From an uncultured Acetatifactor sp. (GTDB taxonomy: Bacteria; Bacillota; Clostridia; Lachnospirales; Lachnospiraceae): a DNA stretch of 64,000 nucleotides. Position numbers and translations under genes: made by a program. The notes below the pieces were generated by a model. It saw only the letters and a list, made by a program, of their open reading frames with translations, did not search any database and was not told where the DNA came from. The number at the start of each line of letters is the position of its first letter. The stretch's first letter is position 1. Below are positions 16,384 through 24,672 of the stretch, in pieces. The stretch spans positions 1 through 64,000 of the forward strand of contig CAKRTS010000007.1 of the NCBI GenBank assembly GCA_934402315.1, written 5' to 3'.

Positions 16384-17308
16384 TGACCGTGCCTGCCTTT
16401 CCCTTCACGGCATCGCGCACCTTCGACATGGAGGTGATGAGAACTCTGCCGTCCTTTTTGCCCTCAAGGTAGCTGATTGCGCCCTCGATTTTAGGGAGCA
16501 TCGTGCCCTCGCCGAACTGTCCATGGCGGATCAGCTCCTTTGCCTCGTCAACGGTCATGGATGAGATAGGGGTCTGGTTTTCGGTGCCGTAATCCTTGTA
16601 TACACAGTCAACGTCCGTCAGGATGATAAGCTCGTCGCATGAAAGCTCTGAGGCGAGCTTGGAGGCGATGGCATCCTTCTCGATGACTGCTGACGCACCC
16701 TTCAGATTATGCTGCTGTTCGATCACGGGGATTCCGCCGCCACCGCAGGCGATAACGACCTGATCGGCATCAGCCAGCGTGCGGATTGCGTCGATTTCAA
16801 CAATATCGATCGGCTTGGGTGCCGCGATAACGCGTCGGAAGCCCATGCCGGGGTCTTCCTTCACATAATTTCCCTTCTTGATCTCTGTCTCGGCATCTTC
16901 CCTTGACATATAGCGTCCGATTACCTTGGTCGGCTCATAGAATGCCTCGTCGTAGGGATCTACCGTTACCTGCGTCAGAATCGTGCTGACCGTCTTGGAG
17001 ATACCGCGGTTTAAAAGCTCCGAGCGGAGTGCGTTCTGAATGTCATATCCGACATAGCCCTGACTCATGGCAGAGCAGACACACATGGGAGCGGGAGTGT
17101 AGTCGATGTATACGCGGCGCAGCTCGGTCATTGCCTTGTGGATCATGCTGACCTGCGGCCCGTTGCTGTGAGTGATGGTCAGCTGGTAGTTCTCTTCGAC
17201 AAGGTCTGCCAGCGCCTTTGCGGTGATCTTAACGGCATCCCACTGCGCTTCCGTGGTATAGCCTAATGCTTCGTGTCCCAGAGAGACTACGGCTCTTTTC
17301 TTACTCAT
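16373..17308 (-). CDS. arcC: Carbamate kinase
   Basis: The 311-residue enzyme transfers phosphate between carbamoyl phosphate and ADP, usually making ATP from the last step of arginine, agmatine or purine breakdown. Marks include SNGPQVSMI near residue 50, ACGGGGIPVIEQ near 210, and the ILTDVDCVYKDYG segment and GTMLPKIEGAISYL near the C-terminus. Length matches the family. No arginine deiminase or carbamoyltransferase gene is adjacent, so the supplying pathway is encoded elsewhere. On the minus strand it lies downstream of aroA, with the long hairpin element copy B between them. Confidence 0.94.
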   Translation of the reverse strand: MSKKRAVVSLGHEALGYTTEAQWDAVKITAKALADLVEENYQLTITHSNGPQVSMIHKAMTELRRVYIDYTPAPMCVCSAMSQGYVGYDIQNALRSELLNRGISKTVSTILTQVTVDPYDEAFYEPTKVIGRYMSREDAETEIKKGNYVKEDPGMGFRRVIAAPKPIDIVEIDAIRTLADADQVVIACGGGGIPVIEQQHNLKGASAVIEKDAIASKLASELSCDELIILTDVDCVYKDYGTENQTPISSMTVDEAKELIRHGQFGEGTMLPKIEGAISYLEGKKDGRVLITSMSKVRDAVKGKAGTVITA

Positions 17309-17376
17309 ATCGTAACCTGCCTTTTCCTTACTTAATACCTATATTAGTGATTGCGAAACTCACACATTTTAGATAA

Positions 17377-17524
17377 CAGTTGCACAGGATGCACCTGACC
17401 GCAAGCAGTGCACTCTGGAGCCGCCGGCACTTAGATGCTGTACTATAGCATCTTATGTGCCGCTGCGTGCGGAAGGTAGCGGGAGCGTGCCTGCGGTGGT
17501 CTGTGCATTCTGCGCAACGTCACT
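17377..17524 (+). repeat. Dispersed hairpin element, copy B (long form)
   Basis: The 148-base unit has the same ends as copies A and C (CAGTTG ... CAACGTCACT). GTTGCACAGGATGCA (17379-17393) pairs with TGCATTCTGCGCAAC (17504-17518) over 15 positions with one mismatch and one wobble. Inside is a second hairpin: CGGCAC-AGATGC (17425-17438) pairing with GCATCT-GTGCCG (17448-17462). TGCAC at 17390 could instead pair with GTGCA at 17408. The block TGCGGTGGTCTG (17492-17503) recurs in copy C. It fills most of the 264-base gap between arcC and aroA; no gene is seen there. Confidence 0.75.
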
Positions 17525-17572
17525 TGCGGAAACATGAGTTTCGTGGTTGTTTACATAACTTATATTATAGCA

Positions 17573-18970
17573 TTATTTCGCAGAACTGTACAGCAGCTTT
17601 TCAGCGACGGCATCGAGCGTTTCAAAGTATTCCTCAAAGGTTTTCCGGCAGCAGCCGGGATCATTGATAACAATGCCGGGCGCGCGCAGCCCGATCAGCG
17701 AAAATCCCATCGCCATGCGGTGATCCTCGTAGGTCTCCACGGCCGTGGGGGCCGGCATGCCGGGATGAATGATGATGCCATCCCCGATTTCCTCGCAGCG
17801 GATGCCCATTCTGCAGAGCTCGGTCACAATGGCATGGATGCGGTCACTCTCCTGAAGACGGATGTGACCAATGCCATGGATCGTGGTCGGGCTGTCAGCG
17901 AAGGGAGCGATGGCGGCGAGGGTGATTGCCTGATCCGAACACGCGGACATATCGACGGTCACACCGTGATAGATGCCGTTTTCCGGTGGCAGTACGACAA
18001 CACCGGCGGCGGTATCCATGGTGGTACATCCCATTTGCTCTAATATAGAAAGAAATGCAATGTCTCCCTGCATCGATGAATCGCCCGGATGCACATTTTC
18101 AACCCGCACGGGGAGATTCAGCAGAGGTGACATGGCATAAAAATAGCAGGCGGCGGAAACATCGGGCGGAACGAGGTACTCCAGCGCATGATAGTGCTGC
18201 CCGCCCGGAGTTCTGTACGCATAGGGAAGCGAACTGTTGATGCAGCCTGTGCAACTGTGGTTCTCATTGTTGCCGCTGCAATAATATAGCGGAACGGTCG
18301 TCACGCCAAACTGCTCCATCATTTTTATTGTCATTTCAACATAAGCTCTGCCGTGTGTTCCGTCAATGCAGGTGACGAAATCCTGTCCTGCAAGGCAGGA
18401 GACGATGAGCAGGGCGCTTAAGAACTGGCTGCTTTCCTCAATGCTGATCGTGATACGGTCGCGGAGGAAGCCGTGACCTTTGAGCGTGAAGGGGAAATGT
18501 CCCTCTTCGCCCTGATAGATGATCTCGCAGCCCAGCGATTTCAGACTGTCCAGCAGCGGAGCCATGGGGCGCTTCTGCATCTGTGCGGAGGATTCCATAT
18601 GGTAGGTGCCATCCACGGAAAGCCCCAGATATGCGGAAAGGAATCTCGCTGCAGTGCCGGCGCTTCCGACATAGAGAGAAGCTTCCTTCTTTGGGAGCTG
18701 TCCGCCGAGCCCGGTCACGCGGATTGTTCTTGCAGCCTCATCGACAGAGGTCTCAAAGCCTAAGGTCTGTATGCAGCTTAAGAAGTGCCGGGAATCGTCG
18801 GAGAAGAGAACGCCGTTTAAGGTGGACGTGCCCTCTGCCAGCGTTGCCAGAAGGAGAGCCCGGTTGGTGATGCTTTTTGATCCGGGGACAGAGACGGAGA
18901 GGGGATGCTCTGCGTCGAATGCGTCTGTCCGCTGCCGGATGCAGGGTACGGAATATGTGCTTCTTTCCAT
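17573..18970 (-). CDS. aroA: 3-phosphoshikimate 1-carboxyvinyltransferase (EPSP synthase)
   Basis: The 465-residue enzyme joins shikimate 3-phosphate and phosphoenolpyruvate in aromatic amino acid synthesis. Marks are PGSKSITNRALLLATLAEG near residue 30, GSAGTAARFLSAYLG near 105, the ESSQFLSALLI segment, LQESDRIHAIVTELCRMG and the YEDHRMAMGFSLIG end motif. A start at 18970 is preferred because AAAGG on the minus strand is 11 bases upstream; an in-frame ATG at 18982 is only one base after that site. No other shikimate genes are next to it. Transcription proceeds into the hairpin element and arcC. Confidence 0.95.
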   Translation of the reverse strand: MERSTYSVPCIRQRTDAFDAEHPLSVSVPGSKSITNRALLLATLAEGTSTLNGVLFSDDSRHFLSCIQTLGFETSVDEAARTIRVTGLGGQLPKKEASLYVGSAGTAARFLSAYLGLSVDGTYHMESSAQMQKRPMAPLLDSLKSLGCEIIYQGEEGHFPFTLKGHGFLRDRITISIEESSQFLSALLIVSCLAGQDFVTCIDGTHGRAYVEMTIKMMEQFGVTTVPLYYCSGNNENHSCTGCINSSLPYAYRTPGGQHYHALEYLVPPDVSAACYFYAMSPLLNLPVRVENVHPGDSSMQGDIAFLSILEQMGCTTMDTAAGVVVLPPENGIYHGVTVDMSACSDQAITLAAIAPFADSPTTIHGIGHIRLQESDRIHAIVTELCRMGIRCEEIGDGIIIHPGMPAPTAVETYEDHRMAMGFSLIGLRAPGIVINDPGCCRKTFEEYFETLDAVAEKLLYSSAK

Positions 18971-19102
18971 ATGAATAACCATGCCTTTCAGTAACCTGAT
19001 TAAAAGATTCTCTTATTTACGATTCACTATATCATTTTCAGGGCGCAAATTCAATGCGGACGAAGAAAGTGGCTGAACTGTAAAAAACTTTCCAACTTTT
19101 GC

Positions 19103-19131
19103 TTGACAAAACGGATTTACAGGAGTAATAT
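19103..19131 (+). promoter_or_regulatory. Promoter of the cysK-met operon
   Basis: A perfect TTGACA (19103-19108) and TAATAT (19126-19131) are separated by exactly 17 bases. Transcription would start near 19138, giving a leader of about 80 bases containing the inverted repeat at 19147 and the hairpin at 19188. Confidence 0.75.
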
Positions 19132-19146
19132 GCAATTCATAACAAA

Positions 19147-19163
19147 CCTACTGGATTAGTGGG
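19147..19163. promoter_or_regulatory. Inverted repeat at the operon start, candidate Rrf2/CymR operator
   Basis: CCTACT (19147-19152) and AGTGGG (19158-19163) form a 6-base inverted repeat with one mismatch, about 10-25 bases after the predicted transcription start. A repressor bound here would block the cysK promoter. The last gene of the operon encodes an Rrf2-family protein, the class that includes the cysteine repressor CymR, so autoregulation of the whole operon is plausible. Confidence 0.45.
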
Positions 19164-19187
19164 AAATAAGAAAAAGAACAGCTGCAT

Positions 19188-19203
19188 GTCCGCCGGAGCG
19201 GAC
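19188..19203 (+). other. Leader hairpin just before the cysK ribosome site
   Basis: GTCCGC-CGGA-GCGGAC forms a perfect 6-base-pair stem with a 4-base loop, ending a few bases before GGAAGGGAG. The exact reverse complement occurs at 57962-57977 before the GH5 gene, also just upstream of the ribosome site. Confidence 0.6.
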
Positions 19204-19217
19204 GGAAGGGAGTCAAA

Positions 19218-20156
19218 ATGGGAAAGATTTATGAGAATGCGACAGAACTGATAGGACATACACCGCTGATGAAGGTAAGCAACTATGCAAAGGATCAGGG
19301 AGTAGAGGATGCAACGCTCTTAGTCAAGGTAGAGCTGTTCAATCCTGCGGGGAGCGTAAAGGACAGAGTTGCCCTTGCCATGATCGAGGATGCGGAGAAG
19401 AAGGGTAAGCTTAAGCCCGGCGCGACCATCATCGAGCCCACTTCGGGAAACACCGGAATCGGTCTTGCAAGCGTTGCCGCGGCGAAGGGCTACCGCACAG
19501 TGCTGACATTGCCGGAGACCATGAGCGTGGAGCGCAGAAATCTTTTGAAGGCATATGGTGCAGAGCTCGTGCTGACAGAGGGAGCCAAGGGAATGAAGGG
19601 TGCGATTGCCAAGGCGGAGGAGCTGCAGAAGGAGATTCCGAATTCCATCATCCTCGGACAGTTCGACAACCCGGCGAACCCTGCGGCACATGCAGCTACG
19701 ACAGGCCCCGAGATCTGGGAGGACACGGACGGAAAGGTAGACATCTTTGTGGCGGGCGTTGGCACAGGCGGCACAGTTACCGGTATCGGAACCTTTCTGA
19801 AGTCAAAAAATCCTGACATCAAGGTCGTTGCGGTTGAGCCGGCGGATTCCCCCGTGCTCTCCGGCGGAAAGCCCGGCCCGCACAAGCTGCAGGGCATCGG
19901 CGCAGGCTTTGTTCCTTCTATATTAAATACGGAGATTTATGACGAGGTATTTACGGTGACGACGGAGGAGGCATTCAGCTCCGGCAGACTGATCGCACAC
20001 AAGGAAGGCATTCTGGTAGGCATTACCTCCGGCGCGGCGCTTTACGCGGCGGCACAGATTGCAAAGCGTCCGGAGAACAAGGGAAAGACGATTGTTGCAC
20101 TGCTTCCCGACTCGGGAGACAGGTATCTTTCAACTCCCATGTTTACAGAAGCCTGA
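19218..20156 (+). CDS. cysK: Cysteine synthase A (O-acetylserine sulfhydrylase)
   Basis: The 312-residue PLP enzyme makes cysteine from O-acetylserine and sulfide. The PLP lysine is in NPAGSVKDR (Lys48). [24 protein letters not shown] (phosphate cradle) and GITSGAAL follow in order, and the length is standard. It leads an operon with a methionine-type ABC importer and an Rrf2 regulator, which fits control by sulfur amino acid supply. A 12-base-pair hairpin in the gap after its stop may allow different levels of cysK and transporter mRNA. The ribosome site is GGAAGGGAG. Confidence 0.96.
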   Translation: MGKIYENATELIGHTPLMKVSNYAKDQGVEDATLLVKVELFNPAGSVKDRVALAMIEDAEKKGKLKPGATIIEPTSGNTGIGLASVAAAKGYRTVLTLPETMSVERRNLLKAYGAELVLTEGAKGMKGAIAKAEELQKEIPNSIILGQFDNPANPAAHAATTGPEIWEDTDGKVDIFVAGVGTGGTVTGIGTFLKSKNPDIKVVAVEPADSPVLSGGKPGPHKLQGIGAGFVPSILNTEIYDEVFTVTTEEAFSSGRLIAHKEGILVGITSGAALYAAAQIAKRPENKGKTIVALLPDSGDRYLSTPMFTEA

Positions 20157-20172
20157 ATATATGATACACTGC

Positions 20173-20218
20173 GATACAGGCAGTAATTCATATCAACATA
20201 GTAGGAACTGCCTGTATC
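20173..20218 (+). other. Strong hairpin between cysK and metN
   Basis: GATACAGGCAGT (20173-20184) and ACTGCCTGTATC (20207-20218) are perfect 12-base inverted repeats with a 22-base loop, filling most of the 77-base gap. No T run follows, so it is more likely an mRNA processing or stability element, or a leaky terminator, than a full stop. Confidence 0.7.
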
Positions 20219-20233
20219 AGAAAGGTGTAGACG

Positions 20234-21244
20234 ATGGAACCTATTATTCAGATTCAAAATGTAACAAAAACGTTTACAGGCAGGGATAATCAGGTGGAAG
20301 CGCTGAAGGGGATCAGCTTAGATATCGGAAAAGGCGATATTTACGGCATTATCGGCATGAGCGGCGCGGGAAAATCCACATTGGTGCGGTGCCTGAATTT
20401 TCTGGAACGGCCGACGACGGGAACCGTTCTGGTCGAGGGCAGAGACCTCTCCGCTATGTCCGGGAAGGAACTGCGCAAGACCAGAACCGGCATCGCCATG
20501 ATCTTCCAGCATTTCAATCTGCTGATGCAGAGAAGCGTTCTGGACAATGTCTGCTTCCCGATGGAGATCGTCGGTGTAAAGCGTGCGGATGCCAGAAAGA
20601 GGGCGAAGGAGCTTCTGGAGATCGTGGGGCTGGCTGAAAAGGCGGCGAGCTATCCGGCACAGCTTTCGGGAGGCCAGAAGCAGCGTGTCGCTATTGCGAG
20701 AGCTCTTGCAAACAACCCGAAGATTCTGCTGTGCGACGAGGCGACCAGCGCGCTCGATCCGACGACAACAAAATCCATTTTGCAGCTTTTGCAGAAGATT
20801 AATAAGGAGTTCGGCATCACGATTGTCATTATCACACACGAGATGGCGGTGGTACAGGAGATCTGCTCCCATGTTGCAATTATCGACAACGGAAATCTGG
20901 CGGAACACGGTACGGTGGAGGAGGTCTTCACCTCTCCGAAATCCTCGGCGGCGAAGAAACTGGTGTTCATGGTGAACTCGCAGGCCTCCGAGATGCGCGG
21001 TAAGCGCTGCATCCGCATTGTATTTACAGAGAATTCGTCCTTTGAACCGGTGATCGCCAATATGGTTCTCGAGTGCAAGGCGCCGGTCAACATCCTTCTG
21101 GCGGACACCAAGGACATCAACGGTATTGCGCATGGACAGATGATCCTGCAGCTCCCGGAGGATGAGACTCTGGCGGCGAAGATGATTCATTATCTCCAGG
21201 AGAGAAAGCTGACGGTCGAGGAGGTGGATTCCTATGTTGGATAA
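20234..21244 (+). CDS. metN: Methionine-type ABC importer ATP-binding protein
   Basis: The 336-residue ATPase has Walker A GMSGAGKST (about residue 39), the LSGGQKQRVAIARAL signature, Walker B ILLCDEATSALD, a switch histidine in IITHEM, and a C-terminal NIL/ACT-like domain (about 260-336) that in MetN senses methionine and inhibits transport. It powers the MetI/MetQ system encoded next, which imports methionine and sometimes cystine or related compounds. Its end overlaps metI by 11 bases. Placement after cysK and before an Rrf2 gene suggests that cysteine or cystine status also controls it. Confidence 0.95.
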   Translation: MEPIIQIQNVTKTFTGRDNQVEALKGISLDIGKGDIYGIIGMSGAGKSTLVRCLNFLERPTTGTVLVEGRDLSAMSGKELRKTRTGIAMIFQHFNLLMQRSVLDNVCFPMEIVGVKRADARKRAKELLEIVGLAEKAASYPAQLSGGQKQRVAIARALANNPKILLCDEATSALDPTTTKSILQLLQKINKEFGITIVIITHEMAVVQEICSHVAIIDNGNLAEHGTVEEVFTSPKSSAAKKLVFMVNSQASEMRGKRCIRIVFTENSSFEPVIANMVLECKAPVNILLADTKDINGIAHGQMILQLPEDETLAAKMIHYLQERKLTVEEVDSYVG

Positions 21245-21896
21245 AGCGGTTGCAATGATGTTGTTGGAAAATACGGGAATTACCCTGTACATGACTCTGG
21301 TCTCGACGATAGCGGCATATGTGCTGGGACTGCCGATGGGCATTGCGCTCGTCATTACCGCAGAGGATGGACTGAGACCGAACAAGCTGATCTATAAGTT
21401 GATCGACATTATTGTCAATGTGGTGAGAAGCGTGCCGTTCCTGATCCTGCTGATCCTTGTCATTCCGCTGACCCGTGCGATCGTCGGAAAGGCATACGGT
21501 CCTACAGCGACCATTGTGCCTCTGGTGCTGGCGGCAGCGCCGTTCATTGCGCGAATGGTGGAGTCATCGCTGCTGGAGGTGGATAACGGCGTGATCGAGG
21601 CAGCGCAGAGTATGGGAGCGAGCCTTTGGACGATTATCGTCAAGGTGATGCTCGGTGAGGCGAGAACCTCTCTCGTTGTCGGCGCGACAATCGTGCTGGG
21701 AACCGTGCTCGGCTATTCCGCTATGGCAGGAATCGTCGGCGGAGGCGGATTGGGAGACATTGCGATCCAGTACGGCTATTACCGCTATCAGGCGGACATC
21801 ATGTGGGTGACTGTGGTTCTGCTGGTTCTGCTGGTGCAGATCATGCAGTATGCAGGTACAAAGCTGTCCAAAAAATTGGACAAGAGGATAAGATAA
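21234..21896 (+). CDS. metI: Methionine-type ABC importer permease
   Basis: The 220-residue protein has five membrane helices and the family segments NVVRSVPFLILLILVIPLTR, APFIARMVESSL and the EAA-type loop VIEAAQSMGASLWTIIVKVM that docks on MetN. TIVLGTVLGYSAMAGIVGGGGLGDI is near the end. Length is normal for MetI. It overlaps metN and precedes metQ by 37 bases, so the three parts of the importer are made together. The ribosome site lies inside metN (GAGGAGGTGG). Confidence 0.95.
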   Translation: MLDKAVAMMLLENTGITLYMTLVSTIAAYVLGLPMGIALVITAEDGLRPNKLIYKLIDIIVNVVRSVPFLILLILVIPLTRAIVGKAYGPTATIVPLVLAAAPFIARMVESSLLEVDNGVIEAAQSMGASLWTIIVKVMLGEARTSLVVGATIVLGTVLGYSAMAGIVGGGGLGDIAIQYGYYRYQADIMWVTVVLLVLLVQIMQYAGTKLSKKLDKRIR

Positions 21897-21933
21897 CAGC
21901 GCGGAAAGCGTTGCTATAGAGGAGGAAATCATT

Positions 21934-22746
21934 ATGAAGAAAAAATTGTTTGCACTTTTAAGCGTGGCAGTGCTGGCAGCGACCTCACTGACCGGATGTG
22001 GAAAGGGCAGTGCGGATGACAAGACGATCAGGGTAGCAGCATCGGCAGTTCCGCACGCGGAGATTCTGGAGGAGGCAAAGCCTCTGCTCGAGGCAAAGGG
22101 CTATACGCTCGAGATCAAGGTATTCTCTGATTATGTACAGCCGAACAATGTTGTAGAGTCAGGAGACTTTGACGCGAACTATTTCCAGCATGTTCCTTAT
22201 CTGGACAGTTTCAATGAGGAGCAGGGAACCCATCTGGTAAATGCGGGCGGCATCCACTATGAGCCGTTTGGTCTCTATCCCGGAAAGTCCTCAGATCTGG
22301 CTGACATGGAGAATGCTTCCATCGCAGTTCCGAACGACACCACAAACGAGGCGCGTGCACTTCTGCTTCTGCAGGACAACGGCTATCTGAAGCTGAAGGA
22401 TGGCGCAGGTCTGACAGCGACCAAGCTGGATATTGTCGAGAACCCTTACAATATCGAGATCGTTGAGCTGGAGGCAGCACAGATTCCCAGAACTCTTCAG
22501 GATGTCACCTTCGGTATCATGAACGGTAACTACGCAATGGAAGCAGGTTACACCGTTGCAGACAATGCCCTGTTATATGAGAGCGCTGATTCCGATGCGG
22601 CAGCAACCTATGTGAACATCATTGCCGTGAAGGAAGGAAATGAGAATTCCGACAAGATCAAGGCACTGGTTGAGGTGCTGAAGTCCGATGAGATCAAGAA
22701 CTTTATCAATGAGAAGTACAATGGCGGAGTCATTCCGTATAAGTAA
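21934..22746 (+). CDS. metQ: Methionine-type ABC importer binding lipoprotein
   Basis: The 270-residue lipoprotein has lipobox SLTGC (Cys22) and a MetQ/NlpA fold: IRVAASAVPHAEILEEAKPLLE, the ANYFQHVPYLDSFN pocket region, IAVPNDTTNEARALLLLQDNG and NGNYAMEAGY. It delivers substrate to MetI/MetN from the outer face of the membrane. The ribosome site is GAGGAGG. The substrate is methionine by family, but the cysK/Rrf2 setting allows cystine or another sulfur compound. Confidence 0.94.
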   Translation: MKKKLFALLSVAVLAATSLTGCGKGSADDKTIRVAASAVPHAEILEEAKPLLEAKGYTLEIKVFSDYVQPNNVVESGDFDANYFQHVPYLDSFNEEQGTHLVNAGGIHYEPFGLYPGKSSDLADMENASIAVPNDTTNEARALLLLQDNGYLKLKDGAGLTATKLDIVENPYNIEIVELEAAQIPRTLQDVTFGIMNGNYAMEAGYTVADNALLYESADSDAAATYVNIIAVKEGNENSDKIKALVEVLKSDEIKNFINEKYNGGVIPYK

Positions 22747-22779
22747 GTTTGGTAAGCTAGGGGAAGAACGGGGGTAACA

Positions 22780-23220
22780 ATGAAAATTTCTACAAAGGGC
22801 AGATATGCAGTCAGAGTCATGCTGGATCTTGCCTTAAATAACACGGGAGAGTGTATCAAGGTAAAGGACATTGCCAGCAGACAGGGAATATCGGAAAAGT
22901 ATCTGGAGCAGATCATTGCGGTGCTGAACCGGGCGGGATATGTAAACAGTGTCAGAGGCGCCCAGGGCGGCTACCGCATTGCGAAAGACCCGTCGGAATA
23001 CACGGTTGGAATGATACTGCGTCTGACCGAAGGGTCGATGGCGCCGGTTGCCTGCCTCGATGAGGGGACGCCGGAATGCGACAGGTGCGATACCTGCGAG
23101 ACGCTTGAAGTGTGGAAAGATCTCTATGCTGCGATCAACAATGTCATAGACAATGTCACGATCGCGGATCTTGTCGAAAAGAGCAGACAGAGAGCAGAAA
23201 ATCTGGATTACAGCATTTAG
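22780..23220 (+). CDS. Rrf2-family regulator (CymR-like)
   Basis: The 146-residue protein has the Rrf2 winged helix: MKISTKGRYAVRVMLDLALN, ISEKYLEQIIAVLNRAGYV and the VRGAQGGYRIAKDPSEYTVG wing. The C-terminal part has a few cysteines (CLDEGTPECDRCDTC), which might bind a metal or an iron-sulfur cluster, as in IscR-like members; CymR itself lacks a cluster. It closes the cysK-metNIQ operon, so it most likely senses cysteine supply through CysK or another sulfur signal and acts at the inverted repeat near 19147. Its stop overlaps the convergent tocopherol-cyclase-like gene by 4 bases. Confidence 0.88.
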   Translation: MKISTKGRYAVRVMLDLALNNTGECIKVKDIASRQGISEKYLEQIIAVLNRAGYVNSVRGAQGGYRIAKDPSEYTVGMILRLTEGSMAPVACLDEGTPECDRCDTCETLEVWKDLYAAINNVIDNVTIADLVEKSRQRAENLDYSI

Positions 23221-24338
23221 CGGTATTCGCAGAAGCCTTGCTCCATATGAAGCGTGTCAATTAGTTCACGACCGCCGGGAAACCTTCTGAAAATCTGGAT
23301 GGTGCCGATTGCCGAGCCGCCTGCCAAAAGCGGGAATCTCGACAGCTGCCCGTCCGGATTTTCGTATTTTAATGACTGCATCTGTGCCTTTGTGCAGCTG
23401 CCGGAAAATTTAATGACGGAGGAACGGTTGCGCGCCGTGATGTGCCAGATGTAGCGCTTGTTCGTCTCCTTGGTCTCCCACTTACAGCGGGAGAGCAGAA
23501 ACGGCTGGAAGCCGTAACAGAAATCCTCACCCATGTAGGAGAGCTGGATCAACAGCTTGCGGCGCAGCGGAAAACAGAGAAATCTCGGGCAGCAGCCATT
23601 GACGGCAAAGGCAGAGTGCTTTAATTCCCTGCCGGTATGCTCGCTGGTCAGTCTGCCGCAGGCAAACTGCATCCATGGGCGGTTGAAATCCCTGCCCCAG
23701 TGTTTGTCGGCATAGCCGTAGCTTGTCTCGGGGGTGACAGTATAGGCTTCGCCGTCGAGAAAAACTGTTCCCTTGAAAAAGCTCTTGATACCCTCGCCGT
23801 GCCAATAGCTGTCGAGAGCATTCAGAAACTGGAAGAGAGGGCTTGCCAGAATGCCGCTGTGACAGGCGACGGCCTTGTACACCTCCAGATCCCATTCCAT
23901 TGTACCGGAATCGGTCATAAATGAGCGGTGCCTTGCCTCTTCTTCGGTAACATCTATGCTGCCGCTGATGCGGTTTTCACTGTAAAAACAATCCTCTATC
24001 TGCATCACCAGAGGAGCCTTTGTGACCTTCAGGGAATTGATGGGGTAAAATGCGTGAAGCTGTCTGCCATCATTGCCGTCAGCAGTCGGAAAAACTCCTG
24101 CTTTCACCATGACGTAGGAAGGACGCATGCCGCGTTTCTTGTAAAAGGGATGCTGTCCCAGAATGGGGTGATCGCCGCCCAGCCCCGGATTCATAATCAG
24201 ATATTCCAAGAAAAAAATGCGGACGACACCTGTGTCTGCCTGAACTCCTGAGAAGGAGTGGAACCAGCGCATGTAGCCCCGCTTCGCGAGTCTTCCCTGC
24301 AGCATATATGCATTTCTTGTCAGATCCGACATATTCAT
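23217..24338 (-). CDS. Tocopherol-cyclase-like protein
   Basis: The 373-residue product resembles the tocopherol cyclase family in its spacing of aromatic motifs: GYMRWFHSF near the N-terminus, FFLEYLIMNPGLGG, and YGYADKHWGRDFNRPWMQF near residue 215. In plants that family closes the chromanol ring of vitamin E. Bacterial relatives in anaerobes have no known role and an anaerobe of this type is not expected to make tocopherol, so a lipocalin-like binding or lipid-modifying role is possible. There is no signal peptide. A start at 24338 is supported by GGGGGAA about 11 bases upstream; a GTG at 24356 overlaps that site. It is convergent with rrf2 and has no clear operon partner. Confidence 0.65.
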   Translation of the reverse strand: MNMSDLTRNAYMLQGRLAKRGYMRWFHSFSGVQADTGVVRIFFLEYLIMNPGLGGDHPILGQHPFYKKRGMRPSYVMVKAGVFPTADGNDGRQLHAFYPINSLKVTKAPLVMQIEDCFYSENRISGSIDVTEEEARHRSFMTDSGTMEWDLEVYKAVACHSGILASPLFQFLNALDSYWHGEGIKSFFKGTVFLDGEAYTVTPETSYGYADKHWGRDFNRPWMQFACGRLTSEHTGRELKHSAFAVNGCCPRFLCFPLRRKLLIQLSYMGEDFCYGFQPFLLSRCKWETKETNKRYIWHITARNRSSVIKFSGSCTKAQMQSLKYENPDGQLSRFPLLAGGSAIGTIQIFRRFPGGRELIDTLHMEQGFCEYR

Positions 24339-24459
24339 CAGACAGTATTCCCCCACACTTTGTAGTCACTCTTCTTATTATAATACTATATCTTGTAAAT
24401 GACAATAGTGTCGGGTGAAGTTTTGAAATTATTCGTAACACCTTACGCTGGTTACTATG

Positions 24460-24672
24460 TTGACAAATAAATAATTCTTTGCTATCCTTTACTTATAAGC
24501 AGATTTTCTATTTTCAAATTTCTGTGCCGGCGCAAGCCGATGTCTATGAGTCCAAGGAAATCCCTGCTTAGTTACCCAATGACAATGATAGAGCGGGGGA
24601 AGACATGGCGAGAGCCGGAAGCCTGATTTTATGCCGGTATATTCTCCTGCGGAAAATGCGAGGAGGATACGG
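24460..24672 (+). promoter_or_regulatory. Promoter and long leader of the Rpn-type nuclease gene
   Basis: TTGACA (24460-24465) and TATCCT (24483-24488) are 17 bases apart. A start near 24495 gives a leader of about 180 bases. It contains a short hairpin CGGC-GCAA-GCCG with a GNRA loop (24528-24539) and a possible CCGG/CCGG stem nearer the gene. I could not match it to a known riboswitch. The 334-base gap 24339-24672 holds no gene that I can support. Confidence 0.5.

Noticed and set aside
19138..19217. T-box or S-box riboswitch before cysK/metN
   Set aside because: The leader is only about 80 bases and shows neither the T-box TGGNACC core nor S-box conserved segments; a DNA operator explains control better.
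24489..24672. Cobalamin, c-di-GMP or tetrahydrofolate riboswitch in the Rpn leader
   Set aside because: Only a GNRA hairpin is shared; the conserved cores of those riboswitches are missing.
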